The position numbers were made by a program, and so were the translations under genes. The notes under the pieces are model-generated. The model made no database searches. It had not been told where the DNA came from and saw only the letters and a list, made by a program, of their open reading frames with translations. DNA of 64,000 bases from CAXQZU01 sp964228555 (GTDB taxonomy: Bacteria; Planctomycetota; PLA2; JAEUHO01): positions 117,918 to 181,917 of the forward strand of contig CAXQZU010000036.1 in NCBI GenBank assembly GCA_964228555.1, in the 5' to 3' direction. Shown one piece after another: positions 18,173-26,298 of the stretch (position 1 is the first letter of the stretch; each line of letters opens with the position of its first letter).

Positions 18173-18631
18173 CTAGCGAGTGCCGTCCGTGCGCTGCAGA
18201 CGCATGCGCTCGGGGGTGATGCCGCCTCGCAGGTCCCACACCTCCACCTCGTCCACGCGCGCGGGGATCAGCACCTCCACCAGCGCCTCGCCGTCGACGG
18301 TGGGCACCAGCGCGCCCGGCTCGGCCGTCCACTGCACCTCCACGCGCCAGGGCGCCCCCGGCGCGGCCGGGGCCACGGCTCGCGCGCGCACCTCGCCGCC
18401 CTGCGGCAGGGCCCGAACCAGCACGCGCGCGCGCGTGGCCTGCTCGCCCTCGGCCCGCAGCGACGAGCGGCTGGCGTCCATGCGCCGGGCCAGTGGCACG
18501 CCCTGCACGAGGAAGTAGGCGCTGCTGGCCGCCAGCAACAGGAAGACGACGCCGAACAGCCAAGGCCAGGCGAGGCGCGTCCTGCGCCCGGGCGGCGTGC
18601 CGCCCGGGGCCGGCTCAGCGGTCGTCGCCAT
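18173..18631 (-). CDS. Small single-span membrane protein, unknown function
   Basis: 152 residues. A short Pro/Arg-rich N-terminus, one transmembrane helix (about 23-43) and an extracytoplasmic domain of about 105 residues with alternating hydrophobic strands, ending with a Val/Glu/Asp-rich segment. I do not recognise a family. The ATG at 18631 lies inside the end of xseB (17-nt overlap), and the downstream MFS gene starts 3 nt after its stop, so it may be an accessory of that transporter; this is context only. Confidence 0.55.
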   Translation of the reverse strand: MATTAEPAPGGTPPGRRTRLAWPWLFGVVFLLLAASSAYFLVQGVPLARRMDASRSSLRAEGEQATRARVLVRALPQGGEVRARAVAPAAPGAPWRVEVQWTAEPGALVPTVDGEALVEVLIPARVDEVEVWDLRGGITPERMRLQRTDGTR

Positions 18632-18938
18632 CGCCGTCCGTGCCGGGACCGGCCCCGTCGGGGACCAGACCCTGCTCGCCCACCCGCAGGCGCCGCTCAC
18701 GCGGCCCCGCAGGCGTGTCGGCCAGCTCCACCAGGCGCTTCTCGGCCGCGTCGAGCAGCGCACGGCAGGCGGTGACGTGCTCGACGCCCTGCTGGTAGCG
18801 GGCCAGCGACTGCTCGAGCGAGAGGCCCTCGGCCTCCAGCTCGCGCACGATGGCTTCCAGGGCCTCCAGGCGCTGCTCGAAGGAGGGCTCGCCTCCTGCG
18901 TCGCCGGTGCCCTCAGCCTTCTTCGCGCGGGTTGCCAT
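18615..18938 (-). CDS. xseB: Exodeoxyribonuclease VII small subunit
   Basis: 107 residues, slightly longer than the usual 70-85 because of an Asp/Gly-rich tail. The conserved core SFEQRLEALEAIVRELE, EGLSLEQSLARYQQGVE and RALLDAAEKRLVEL is a helical coiled coil that assembles several copies on each XseA subunit. The start at ATG 18938 has TATCCT 6 nt upstream (18945-18950). The large subunit is encoded one gene upstream, separated by the HemC-like gene. Confidence 0.9.
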   Translation of the reverse strand: MATRAKKAEGTGDAGGEPSFEQRLEALEAIVRELEAEGLSLEQSLARYQQGVEHVTACRALLDAAEKRLVELADTPAGPRERRLRVGEQGLVPDGAGPGTDGDGDDR

Positions 18939-18944
18939 GCGGGC

Positions 18945-18950
18945 AGGATA
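18945..18950 (-). promoter_or_regulatory. -10-like hexamer TATCCT before xseB
   Basis: Six nucleotides before the xseB ATG and one of the best -10 matches in the window. It predicts a leaderless internal promoter between the HemC-like gene and xseB. Confidence 0.45.
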
Positions 18951-18975
18951 CACAGCGCCCCGCCCAGGCCGCGAC

Positions 18976-19869
18976 CTAGCGGGGCCGCAGGCTGCCTCGC
19001 GGGCCCGCCCAGAGGCCCGCCAGCAGCGCGGCAGCACGCTCGCCCGCCGAGGCCGCGGCCACGAGCGGAGCCTCGCCGTGCGCCTCGAGGCAGGCCTCCG
19101 GGCCCGGCGAGGCGGTCGCCAGCCAGCGAGCCCGCACGTGCACGCCTCCCCCACGGCAGGTCGCCAGCGCCGCCAGCACGCCGCCCGCGCCCTCCCCCAC
19201 GCAGGCCTGCCACGCAGCGGCTGCCGCACGCTCCGCGGTCACCGCCGCGGCCGTGCGCAGGTCGCGCAGCACGCCGATGCGCTCCTCGCTGGATGCGTCG
19301 TCGGCCCGCACCAGCACCCCCCACGCGCCTGCGCACGGCGGCGGCAGCACCTCGCCGGGGTCCAGCGGGCGCGCACCCAGCCTCGCTGCACCCACCGGCT
19401 CGAGGCTGTCGCCGGGCAGCACCGCCACCGGCACCTCGCCGCGCTGCCACTGCGCCAGGCCGTGCTGTGCGTCACCGAGGGTGGCCTCCACCGCGAGGTG
19501 CGGTGCCAGCCGCTGCACCTGGCGCGCGCTGCCCTCGTGCACGCAGCACACCCGCGTGCCGGGCGCAAGCGCGCCCCAGCCCTCCGGCGGCGCGCCCAGC
19601 ACCAGCTCACGCGCCTCCTCGCGGGGCAGCACGCAGGCCAGCACGGCCTCGGCGGGAAGTTCCGGCGGCAGGCCGGCCAGCGGCAGCAGGGCCGCATCCA
19701 CGCGGCCTTCCGCCAGCGCGGCCACGAGGGCGGAGGGCAGCGCAACCCCCGGTGGCATGGGCAGCGCCACCAGCGCGTGCGCACCGGCGAGGCGCTCGGC
19801 CAGCGCGGCGGCCACCGCCCGGTGCCGCGGCGCCGCGACGCATCCCAGCCGCAGCAGCGGCTGGCTCAC
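18976..19869 (-). CDS. Degenerate hydroxymethylbilane synthase (HemC-like) protein
   Basis: 297 residues, the length of HemC, and colinear with it. EGRVDAALLPLAGLPPELPA aligns with the HSMKD region, then LAPGTRV, RGEVPVAVL, PGEVLPPPCAGAWGVLVRADD and VTAERA follow in order. The residues that make HemC an enzyme are missing: the Lys-Asp of HSMKD is AG (62-66), the SSLRR arginines are HEGSAR (111-116), RGNVxTR is GDAQHG (132-137) and the dipyrromethane-binding Cys of GGC is absent (225-230). It cannot be a normal porphobilinogen deaminase. The GTG start overlaps the xseA stop (GTGA), so it is coupled to exonuclease VII genes. Either a non-catalytic paralogue or a protein with a new ligand; function unknown. 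Confidence 0.7.
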   Translation of the reverse strand: MSQPLLRLGCVAAPRHRAVAAALAERLAGAHALVALPMPPGVALPSALVAALAEGRVDAALLPLAGLPPELPAEAVLACVLPREEARELVLGAPPEGWGALAPGTRVCCVHEGSARQVQRLAPHLAVEATLGDAQHGLAQWQRGEVPVAVLPGDSLEPVGAARLGARPLDPGEVLPPPCAGAWGVLVRADDASSEERIGVLRDLRTAAAVTAERAAAAAWQACVGEGAGGVLAALATCRGGGVHVRARWLATASPGPEACLEAHGEAPLVAAASAGERAAALLAGLWAGPRGSLRPR

Positions 19870-21185
19870 GCCCCGCCGGCGGGCCGTGCGCCGCCGGGCG
19901 GCTCCACGCGCTGCACCGTGCTGTGCAGGGTGGCGCCGTCGGCCAGGCGCGTGCGCAACGGGGTGCCCACCGGGGCGTCGCCCGCCGCGCGCACCAGCCG
20001 GCCATCCGGCGTCGAGGTCAGCGACCAGCCGCGAGCCATCACGCCCAGCGGCGAGAGCGCCCGCAAGGCGGCCTCGGCTCGCTCCAGCCGCGCACGCCGG
20101 GCCAGCAGCCGCCGCGAGGCGGCCTGCTGCAGGCGCAGCGCGAGGGCGTCTGTCCCGTCGCGGCGACGGCGCAGGGCGGCCGCCGGGCTGGCCTGGCCGA
20201 GGCGCTGCAGCAGCGTGCGCAGGCGCTCGCGCCGCGGCTGCACCACGCCGGCCGGCGAGCGCAGCGCAGGACGGTCCGCCCAGGCCTCGAGGCCCTGCCA
20301 CGCCCGGTCGAGGCGTGTGCGCATGCGCGCGGACAGGCGGCGCTGCTGCCCCTCCACCGCCGCCAGCAGCTCGGCCCGCACGGGCACGACCAGCTCGCCC
20401 GCCTGCGAGGGCGTGGCCGCGCGCACGTCCGCCACGAGGTCGGCGATGGTGACATCGGTCTCGTGGCCCACGGCCGAGACGATGGGCGTGCGGCAGGCAT
20501 GGATCGCGCGCGCGACCACCTCCTCGTTGACGGCCCACAGGTCCTCCAGCGAGCCGCCACCCCGGCCCGCGATGATCACGTCGGCGCGCGCGGCACGGTC
20601 GGCGAAGGCAATGCCGCGCGCGATCTCCTCGGCCGAGCCGGCCCCCTGCACGCGCACCGGCACGAGCACCAGCGTGACCGCCGGGAAGCGCCGCTGGATC
20701 ACGGTGACGAGGTCGCGCACCGCCGCACCCGTCGGGCTGGTGACCAGCGCGATGCGCCGCGGGAGGAAGGGCAGGGGCACCTTGGTGCCCGGCTGGAACA
20801 GCCCCTCGGCCTCGAGCCGCTTCTTCATGCGCTCGAAGGCCTGCTGCAGCGCACCGGCGCCCATGGGCTGCAGCGTGCGCACGCTGAGCTGGTAGCGGCC
20901 ATGCGGCGGGTACACGTCCAGCGCACCGCCGGCCAGGACCTCCATGCCCTCCGCCGGCCGGAAGCGCAGCGCCACGGCCGCCGAGCGCCACATCACGCAG
21001 GGCAGCACGGCGCCGGCATCCTTGAGCGTGAAGTACACGTGGCCCGAGGTGGCGGGCCGCCACTGCGTGACCTCGCCACGCACCCACACCGCCGAGAAGG
21101 TGCCCGACAGCAGGTCCTTCACCTGCTCGGTGAGGTCCGAGACGGTCTGGACCTCGTGCGGGGGCGGAGGGGAGGCGGGCACCAC
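19866..21185 (-). CDS. xseA: Exodeoxyribonuclease VII large subunit
   Basis: 439 residues. It degrades single-stranded DNA bidirectionally with XseB. An N-terminal OB fold (about 14-110, including WVRGEVTQWRPATSGHVYFTLKD) is followed by the catalytic core with FLPRRIALVTSPTGAAVRD, DVIIAGRGGGSLEDLWAVNEE, SAVGHETDVTIADLVADVRA and PSQAGE. A coiled-coil stalk and the C-terminal LSPLGVMARGWSL segment complete the protein. The start GTG 21185 is set by TAGGGT 6 nt upstream (21192-21197). Confidence 0.96.
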   Translation of the reverse strand: MVPASPPPPHEVQTVSDLTEQVKDLLSGTFSAVWVRGEVTQWRPATSGHVYFTLKDAGAVLPCVMWRSAAVALRFRPAEGMEVLAGGALDVYPPHGRYQLSVRTLQPMGAGALQQAFERMKKRLEAEGLFQPGTKVPLPFLPRRIALVTSPTGAAVRDLVTVIQRRFPAVTLVLVPVRVQGAGSAEEIARGIAFADRAARADVIIAGRGGGSLEDLWAVNEEVVARAIHACRTPIVSAVGHETDVTIADLVADVRAATPSQAGELVVPVRAELLAAVEGQQRRLSARMRTRLDRAWQGLEAWADRPALRSPAGVVQPRRERLRTLLQRLGQASPAAALRRRRDGTDALALRLQQAASRRLLARRARLERAEAALRALSPLGVMARGWSLTSTPDGRLVRAAGDAPVGTPLRTRLADGATLHSTVQRVEPPGGARPAGGA

Positions 21186-21191
21186 GGGGGC

Positions 21192-21197
21192 ACCCTA
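21192..21197 (-). promoter_or_regulatory. -10-like hexamer TAGGGT before xseA
   Basis: Six nucleotides before GTG 21185, which selects the first of two adjacent GTG codons. Confidence 0.4.
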
Positions 21198-21223
21198 CCA
21201 CCGGGGCCCGCGGGGCCGTGGGC

Positions 21224-22684
21224 CTAGCGCGCCACCTCGACGGCGCGCACCTCGCGCACCACCGTCACGCGCACCTCGCCCACGTAGCGCACCTCGGCCT
21301 CGACAGCCCGCGCGATGTCGCGCGCCAGCAGCGGTGCCTGCGCATCGTCCACCTGCCGGGCGTTGACCAGCACGCGCACCTCGCGACCGGCCTGCAAGGC
21401 GTAGGCCTGCTCCACGCCGGGGAAGCGCAGGGCCAGCCGCTCGAGGTCGGCCACGCGCTGGGCCTGGATGTCGGCAGGCTCGTGGCGCGCCCCCGGGCGC
21501 GCCGCGCTCACCGCATCGCCCACGTGCGCCAGCACGGCGTAGGGATCCAGGTCGCGGCGGTCGTCATGGTGGTCCTCCGCCGCGGCCACCACCTGCGGCG
21601 GCTCGCCGAGGCGACGCAGCAGGGCGCCCGCGGCGTCCGCGTGCGAGCCCTGCTCGAGGTCCATCACCTTGCCCAGGTCGTGGAACAGCGCAGCGCGCCG
21701 GGCCAGCCGGGCATCCAGCCGCAGCTCGGCCGCGATGCCGCCGGCCACGCGCGCCGCCTCGATGGAGTGGCGCAGCACGTTCTGGCCGTAGGAGGTGCGG
21801 AAGGCCAGCCGGCCCAGCAGGTCCACGATCTCGTCGGGCGCCTCGCCCACGGCTGCCTCGGCCAGCGCGCGCCGGCCCTCCTCGCGGATGCGCAAGGGCA
21901 TGCGCGCCCGCGCCTCGGCCACCACCTCCTCGATGCGCACCGGCTGGATGCGCCCATCCTGCACCAGCACCTCCAGGGCATCGCGCGCGATCTCGCGTCG
22001 CACCGGGTCGAAGCAGGACAGCGTCACCAGCGGCTGGTCGGTGTCCACCAGCACGTCGCAGCCGGTGGCGGCCTCCAGGGCCTTGACGTTGCGTCCCTCC
22101 CGGCCGATCACGCGCCCCTTCATCTCGTCGCTGGGCAGGTGCACCACGGTGGTGCTGCCCTTGGCCACGTAGTCCAGCGGCAGCCGCTGCACCGTGGTGA
22201 GCACGATGTCGCGGGCGCGCGCCTCGGCCTCGGCCCGCGCATGCTCGTCGGCCCGCTGCACCCGCTTGGCGCGCTCCTCGACCAGCTCCTTGTCCAGCGT
22301 CTCCAGCAGCAGGCGCCGCGCCTCGGACACCGGCAGGGCACCCACGTCGGACAGGCGCGCCTTGGCGTCGGCGATCACCGCGGCCGCCTGCGTGCGGGCC
22401 TGCTCGGCCGAGCGGTCCATCTCGCGCGCACGGGCCTGCACGTCCGCGTCGCGCCGCTCCAGCTGCTGGGCCTTCTGCTCCACGGCCGCCTCGCGGGCAG
22501 CCAGCAGGCGCCGCGCCTCGTCGAGGCCCCGCTCGCGCTCCTGGTGAGCCACCTCGCGCGCGGCCCGCTCGGCTTGCTCGCGCAGCAGGTCCTCGCGGCG
22601 GCGCCAGGCCTGCACCACCAGCGTGGCGCCCGCCCCGGCCGCGAGGCCGCCCAGCAGCGCCAGCCAGGACCAGGAGTCGCCCAC
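21224..22684 (-). CDS. rny: Ribonuclease Y
   Basis: 486 residues. A membrane-anchored endoribonuclease that initiates mRNA decay. It has an N-terminal helix (about 6-25), a long Ala/Arg/Glu coiled coil (about 30-150), a KH domain with GRVIGREGRNVKALEAATG, and an HD domain with RHSIEAARV, HDLGK and AEDHHDD metal ligands. I chose GTG 22684 because TAGCCT lies 7 nt before it and TTGACC a further 17 nt upstream. An in-frame TTG at 22720 is actually that -35 element and should not be used as a start. Confidence 0.95.
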   Translation of the reverse strand: MGDSWSWLALLGGLAAGAGATLVVQAWRRREDLLREQAERAAREVAHQERERGLDEARRLLAAREAAVEQKAQQLERRDADVQARAREMDRSAEQARTQAAAVIADAKARLSDVGALPVSEARRLLLETLDKELVEERAKRVQRADEHARAEAEARARDIVLTTVQRLPLDYVAKGSTTVVHLPSDEMKGRVIGREGRNVKALEAATGCDVLVDTDQPLVTLSCFDPVRREIARDALEVLVQDGRIQPVRIEEVVAEARARMPLRIREEGRRALAEAAVGEAPDEIVDLLGRLAFRTSYGQNVLRHSIEAARVAGGIAAELRLDARLARRAALFHDLGKVMDLEQGSHADAAGALLRRLGEPPQVVAAAEDHHDDRRDLDPYAVLAHVGDAVSAARPGARHEPADIQAQRVADLERLALRFPGVEQAYALQAGREVRVLVNARQVDDAQAPLLARDIARAVEAEVRYVGEVRVTVVREVRAVEVAR

Positions 22685-22691
22685 GGGCGCG

Positions 22692-22720
22692 AGGCTACGG
22701 CTCGCCGCGGGCCGGGTCAA
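22692..22720 (-). promoter_or_regulatory. Sigma-70-type promoter of rny
   Basis: TTGACC (22715-22720), a 17-nt spacer and TAGCCT (22692-22697). The -10 ends 7 nt before GTG 22684, so the transcript is predicted to be leaderless. Confidence 0.6.
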
Positions 22721-22755
22721 TGCGGGCAGGGCCGTGACCCGCCTCGCACGCGGCC

Positions 22756-24294
22756 TCAGCGCACGCGCACCACCCGCAGGCCGGCGCGCTCGAACAGGGC
22801 AGCTGCCTCGCCCTCCGCCACCACCGCCTCGATGCGGCTCTCGCGCGCGATCCCGCGCCCATCGGGCAGGCTGCGCTGCCCCTGCACCAGCTCGAGCGTG
22901 ACCCGGCGCGTGAGGCGGTCCACCGTGAACAGGGCCTCCGCGGCCTCCACGGTCTCCAGCAGCAGGCCGCCCGCCGCGCGCCTCTCCGCCCGCACGCCGC
23001 GCAGGCGGTCCTGCGCCACGCCGTCGATGCGCGTGAGGGTCCAGCCGTCGGGGCGCCGGGACGCGGCGCCGCCCAGCAACGCGTTCACGCTGCCGCGCAC
23101 CTGCTCCAGCGCCTGCGGATCACGGGACACCGGGCCGGCCGGGGACGGCTCCGGCGCCTCCTCGCTGCCCCGGACCGCGGTCGGGGCCGCGGTCGGGGCC
23201 GTGGGCGCCGACGGAGCGATGGACTCGGGCGCCGGCGCCGCGGCAGGCGCGGAGGGCTCGCGGCGCGCGAGGTTGCGCGGGCGTCCCTCCGGCGTCAGGG
23301 GCGAGGCCGCGGGCAGCGGGGCCGCCGGCGACGCGGCCGCGGGCGCCTCCCGCATGGGCTCGCGCACGGGCCCCGGCACGCCCTCGCGCGCGGCCTCGCG
23401 CGCAGCCTCGGGCGCGGCAGCCCGCGGCAGGCCTTCGAGGCCCATGGCCTGGGCGGCCAGGCGCTTGCGCAGCTCGGTGTTGTCCCGACGCTGCTCCTCC
23501 AGCTCCCGCTCCAGGCCGCGCATGCGCGGCTCGACCAGCGCGGACTCCTGCGTGAGCAGCCGGATCTCGTCCTGCAGGGCCACCAGCCGTAGCGCCTCGC
23601 CCTGGGCAGCCGCCGCCTGGCGACGCAGGCCATCGACTTCGGCCTCCTTGGCACCGAGGTCGCGCACGCGTGCGGCCGCGGACTCCCGCTCGGCATCCAG
23701 CCGCTCCTGGAGCGTGCGCGCCCGCTGCTCGCTCTCGCCCAGCTGCGCCGCGAGGCGCTCCACCTCCTCCCGGGCACTGCGCGTCGCCTCCTCGCGCCCC
23801 GTCTGGAGCAAGCCGGCCAGCTGCTCGGCCTCGAGGGTGCCCTCGCGGGCTCCCGCACCGTCGCCGCGGATGGCCATGACCAGGGCCCACGTGCACAGCA
23901 CCATCACCGCGCACAGGCCCAGCAGCAGCAGCGGCACCATGCGCGCGCCCGGCCCCTGCGGCGGCTGCGAGAGGCGCTCCAGCAATCGCTCCTGCACGGT
24001 GCACAGGCCGCGGAAGGCCTCGTTGAGCCCCTTGACATTGGCGAGCACCAGCTCGCTGCGGTCGCCGCGCTGGAGGGCCTCCATGAGGCGCGCCTGCAGG
24101 GTGCTCACCCCCTCGAGCGCCTGCGCATTGGCCAGGAAGGCCGCCTCGAGGTCGGCCAGTCCCGCGCCGCGCATGCGTGCTGCGCCGCTGCGCGCCACAG
24201 CCAGCCTGGCCCCCGTGGCCTGCTCGCCGGGCAGGTCCAGCGCGTCGGGCGCGCCCGCGTGCGGCAGCGGGTGGGGAGGCTCGTTCTCGCTCAC
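22756..24294 (-). CDS. Membrane-anchored coiled-coil protein, unknown function
   Basis: 512 residues. An N-terminal cytoplasmic segment of about 120 residues includes the helix LADLEAAFLANAQALEGV, followed by one transmembrane helix (about 121-142). A coiled coil (about 155-290) with Glu/Arg/Leu heptads is followed by an Ala/Pro/Glu-rich linker (about 295-395) and a C-terminal globular region of about 110 residues rich in Arg, Leu and Val, likely extracytoplasmic. No family is recognised. The start overlaps the stop of the next upstream gene (GTGA), so the pair is co-translated. The layout suggests an envelope-spanning structural or tethering protein; this is inference. Confidence 0.6.
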   Translation of the reverse strand: MSENEPPHPLPHAGAPDALDLPGEQATGARLAVARSGAARMRGAGLADLEAAFLANAQALEGVSTLQARLMEALQRGDRSELVLANVKGLNEAFRGLCTVQERLLERLSQPPQGPGARMVPLLLLGLCAVMVLCTWALVMAIRGDGAGAREGTLEAEQLAGLLQTGREEATRSAREEVERLAAQLGESEQRARTLQERLDAERESAAARVRDLGAKEAEVDGLRRQAAAAQGEALRLVALQDEIRLLTQESALVEPRMRGLERELEEQRRDNTELRKRLAAQAMGLEGLPRAAAPEAAREAAREGVPGPVREPMREAPAAASPAAPLPAASPLTPEGRPRNLARREPSAPAAAPAPESIAPSAPTAPTAAPTAVRGSEEAPEPSPAGPVSRDPQALEQVRGSVNALLGGAASRRPDGWTLTRIDGVAQDRLRGVRAERRAAGGLLLETVEAAEALFTVDRLTRRVTLELVQGQRSLPDGRGIARESRIEAVVAEGEAAALFERAGLRVVRVR

Positions 24295-24995
24295 AGGTCA
24301 CGCACCAGGTCGGTGTCCGGCTCCGCCAGCAGGCGGTGGAAGTCGTGGCGTCCCATGGGACGACGGGAGAAGGCCGCGCCGTCCGCCTCGCCCCCACCGA
24401 CGACGCGCACGGCCTGCGCGAGGTCCAGGGGCCCCTCGAAGCACAGCAGCAGGGCGGCCGACTGCCCGGCAGGCACGTCCACCTGCTCCTGCCACGCCCC
24501 CAGCGAGGACAGCAGCCGCTGCTGGGCAGCCGCCGGCGTGCGGCCCGCCGCCGCCAGCAGCGCGGGCAGGCTGCGCAGCCGGGCCGTGCCCTGCGGGCCC
24601 TCCACGCGCAGGGCCAGCTGCGCCGGCGTGATGCGCTGCGCGCGCGGCGAGGCGTTGAACACCAGCAGCCTCAGCCAGGCCGGGGCCTGCGCAGGCGCGA
24701 GGCCCAGCCGTGCGGCCAGCGCGCGGTCGTGCTCGCGATCGGGCTCGGCATCGCCCCACACGGGGGCCAGGGCCAGCTTGAGGCCGTCGGGGGCAGCCGC
24801 CTGCACCCACACCACCACCTCGCCGGGCGCCACCGTCGGCGGCGGCTGCACCCCGGGTGCAGGCGCGCGCAGGTCCAGCCAGCGCGGCAAGGCCCAGGAC
24901 AGCGCCGCCAGGAACAGCGAGAGCGAGCACACGAGCAGCACCACGGGCGTCCAGTCGGGCGCCGTGCGCACGGCCGGGGGCATCGGCTCGCTCAC
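24291..24995 (-). CDS. Single-span membrane protein, unknown function
   Basis: 234 residues. A short N-terminus is followed by one transmembrane helix (about 15-38, VVLLVCSLSLFLAALSWALP) and an extracytoplasmic domain. The domain includes RLLVFNASPRAQRITPAQLALRV and ends with RRPMGRHDFHRLL. The middle resembles a beta-sandwich of the kind found in predicted envelope proteins, but I cannot name a family. The GTG start has GGGAG nearby. It is coupled by overlap to the coiled-coil gene downstream and lies 49 nt after the secreted 355-residue protein, so all three probably form one envelope operon. Confidence 0.55.
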   Translation of the reverse strand: MSEPMPPAVRTAPDWTPVVLLVCSLSLFLAALSWALPRWLDLRAPAPGVQPPPTVAPGEVVVWVQAAAPDGLKLALAPVWGDAEPDREHDRALAARLGLAPAQAPAWLRLLVFNASPRAQRITPAQLALRVEGPQGTARLRSLPALLAAAGRTPAAAQQRLLSSLGAWQEQVDVPAGQSAALLLCFEGPLDLAQAVRVVGGGEADGAAFSRRPMGRHDFHRLLAEPDTDLVRDL

Positions 24996-25044
24996 GGACG
25001 GGCTCCCGCAGGCCGGGCCCGGGCCGGGCCCGGGCCACGCTCGC

Positions 25045-26112
25045 TCACTTGGCGGCGTCCGTCTTCTCGTCCAGCCACGGCGCACGGTTCTTGCGGCTGT
25101 TCTCGCTGAACCACACGAACAGGTCCTTCATGGTGGTCAGCGCCTGGCCCTCGGCGTTGGCCGGAGCCTTGCCATCCGGGCCCGTGGCGTAGTAGTTCAC
25201 CACCGCGATCGCGTCGGTCTTGACGTCGTCCCAGAACTTCTTGGCCGCCGCGGCCGCCGTGCGCTGCTTGGCGTCGCCCGAGTTGGCCGCGGCGTTGTTC
25301 GCGGTGGCCTCGGCCGCGCTGTAGATGGTGCTGAACTTCTCCACCAGCTGGAACCGCAGCTCGCCCTTCACGCCCTTGAACAGCAGCAGGGCCTTGTGGG
25401 CGGCCTTGAGGCGCTCCACCTGCGCCGGCGCGTTGTTGGTGTGGCTGTAGTTCTCCAGCAGCCACGCCAGGCTCTTGGCATCGTTGATCTTGCCCAGCGC
25501 GGCGAACGCGTTCTCCAGCACGGCCACCGGCACCTGGTAGTCCGACTTGGGCTCCTCGAGGTCGCCCGCGAGCGCGTCGCGGATCTGCTTGCTCCAGCCC
25601 TCGCGCAGCTTCTCCAGCTCCTTGGCGTCGCGGCACTCGGAGAGGCGCGCGTCGCCCAGCAGGTCGCCCAGCACCAGCGAGGCCTTGATGTTGACGTCAT
25701 CGCGCAGGTTGGCCTTGTTCTTGGCGTCGTAGGCGACCAGCTTGAGGGCGCGGAACACGAGGTCCAGCGCCGCGTTCTGCCAGTCGCGCACGGCCGCGCG
25801 GTGCTTCTTGAGCGCGTCCTCGTAGGCCTTCTGGGCCGCGGCATGCGCCTTGCGCGCCTCCTCGTCGGCTCCCTCGGCCAGGGCCTCGGGCGCCTTCTCG
25901 GCCGGCTGCGCGATGGTGAAGAAATCCGTGGCGATGGCCTCGATGGAGCCGTTGAGGTCCTCGTTGCCCAGCTTGCGGTCCTTCAACTGGCCGCCGAACA
26001 CCTCGAGGTTGCGCTTGGCGTCCTCGAGCGTGGACCCCTCGGCACGGGCCTGTGCGACCGGCAGGGCGAGGGCGATCAGGGCGGCGAGGGCCGCAGCAAG
26101 GGGGATGCGCAT
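25045..26112 (-). CDS. Secreted helical protein, unknown function
   Basis: 355 residues. A signal peptide (1-24, cleavage likely after AQARA) is followed by an almost entirely helical protein rich in Ala, Lys, Asp and Glu. Segments such as DYQVPVAVLENAFAALGKIND and LAWLLENYSHTNN recall HEAT/ARM-type repeats, though too divergent to number them. It is markedly richer in Lys and Asn than its neighbours, as expected of an abundant exported protein. A TACAAT hexamer at 26139-26144 and GGAG before the ATG suggest independent and possibly strong expression. No family is recognised. Confidence 0.6.
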   Translation of the reverse strand: MRIPLAAALAALIALALPVAQARAEGSTLEDAKRNLEVFGGQLKDRKLGNEDLNGSIEAIATDFFTIAQPAEKAPEALAEGADEEARKAHAAAQKAYEDALKKHRAAVRDWQNAALDLVFRALKLVAYDAKNKANLRDDVNIKASLVLGDLLGDARLSECRDAKELEKLREGWSKQIRDALAGDLEEPKSDYQVPVAVLENAFAALGKINDAKSLAWLLENYSHTNNAPAQVERLKAAHKALLLFKGVKGELRFQLVEKFSTIYSAAEATANNAAANSGDAKQRTAAAAAKKFWDDVKTDAIAVVNYYATGPDGKAPANAEGQALTTMKDLFVWFSENSRKNRAPWLDEKTDAAK

Positions 26113-26138
26113 GGGGTGGTCTCCGCCGGGCTGCCCAG

Positions 26139-26144
26139 ATTGTA
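26139..26144 (-). promoter_or_regulatory. -10-like hexamer TACAAT
   Basis: Minus-strand TACAAT is 27 nt before the ATG of the secreted helical protein. It has five of six consensus bases but no convincing -35. A Shine-Dalgarno-like GGAG lies in the short leader. Confidence 0.45.
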
Positions 26145-26286
26145 CGCCAGCGCACCCGGCTGCGGACCGCCGCCCCGCCGACCCGGCCCGGGCAGCCCCG
26201 AGCCTGCGTCCCAGCCCGGTCCCCGGGGCGCGCAGCAGCCCGCCATGGCGGGGCGGCGCAGGCGTCGGGGCGTTCGGGCCCGGGCC

Positions 26287-26292
26287 TAGAAT
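26287..26292 (+). promoter_or_regulatory. -10-like hexamer TAGAAT before pabB
   Basis: Five of six consensus bases, ending 6 nt before GTG 26299, which is where transcription should begin. It is the clearest leaderless-promoter case in the window. Confidence 0.5.
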
Positions 26293-26298
26293 CGCGCC

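Noticed and set aside
22685..22720. TTG at 22720 as start of rny
   Set aside because: The TTG is the first part of a TTGACC -35 element, 17 nt from TAGCCT; GTG 22684 fits the leaderless pattern.
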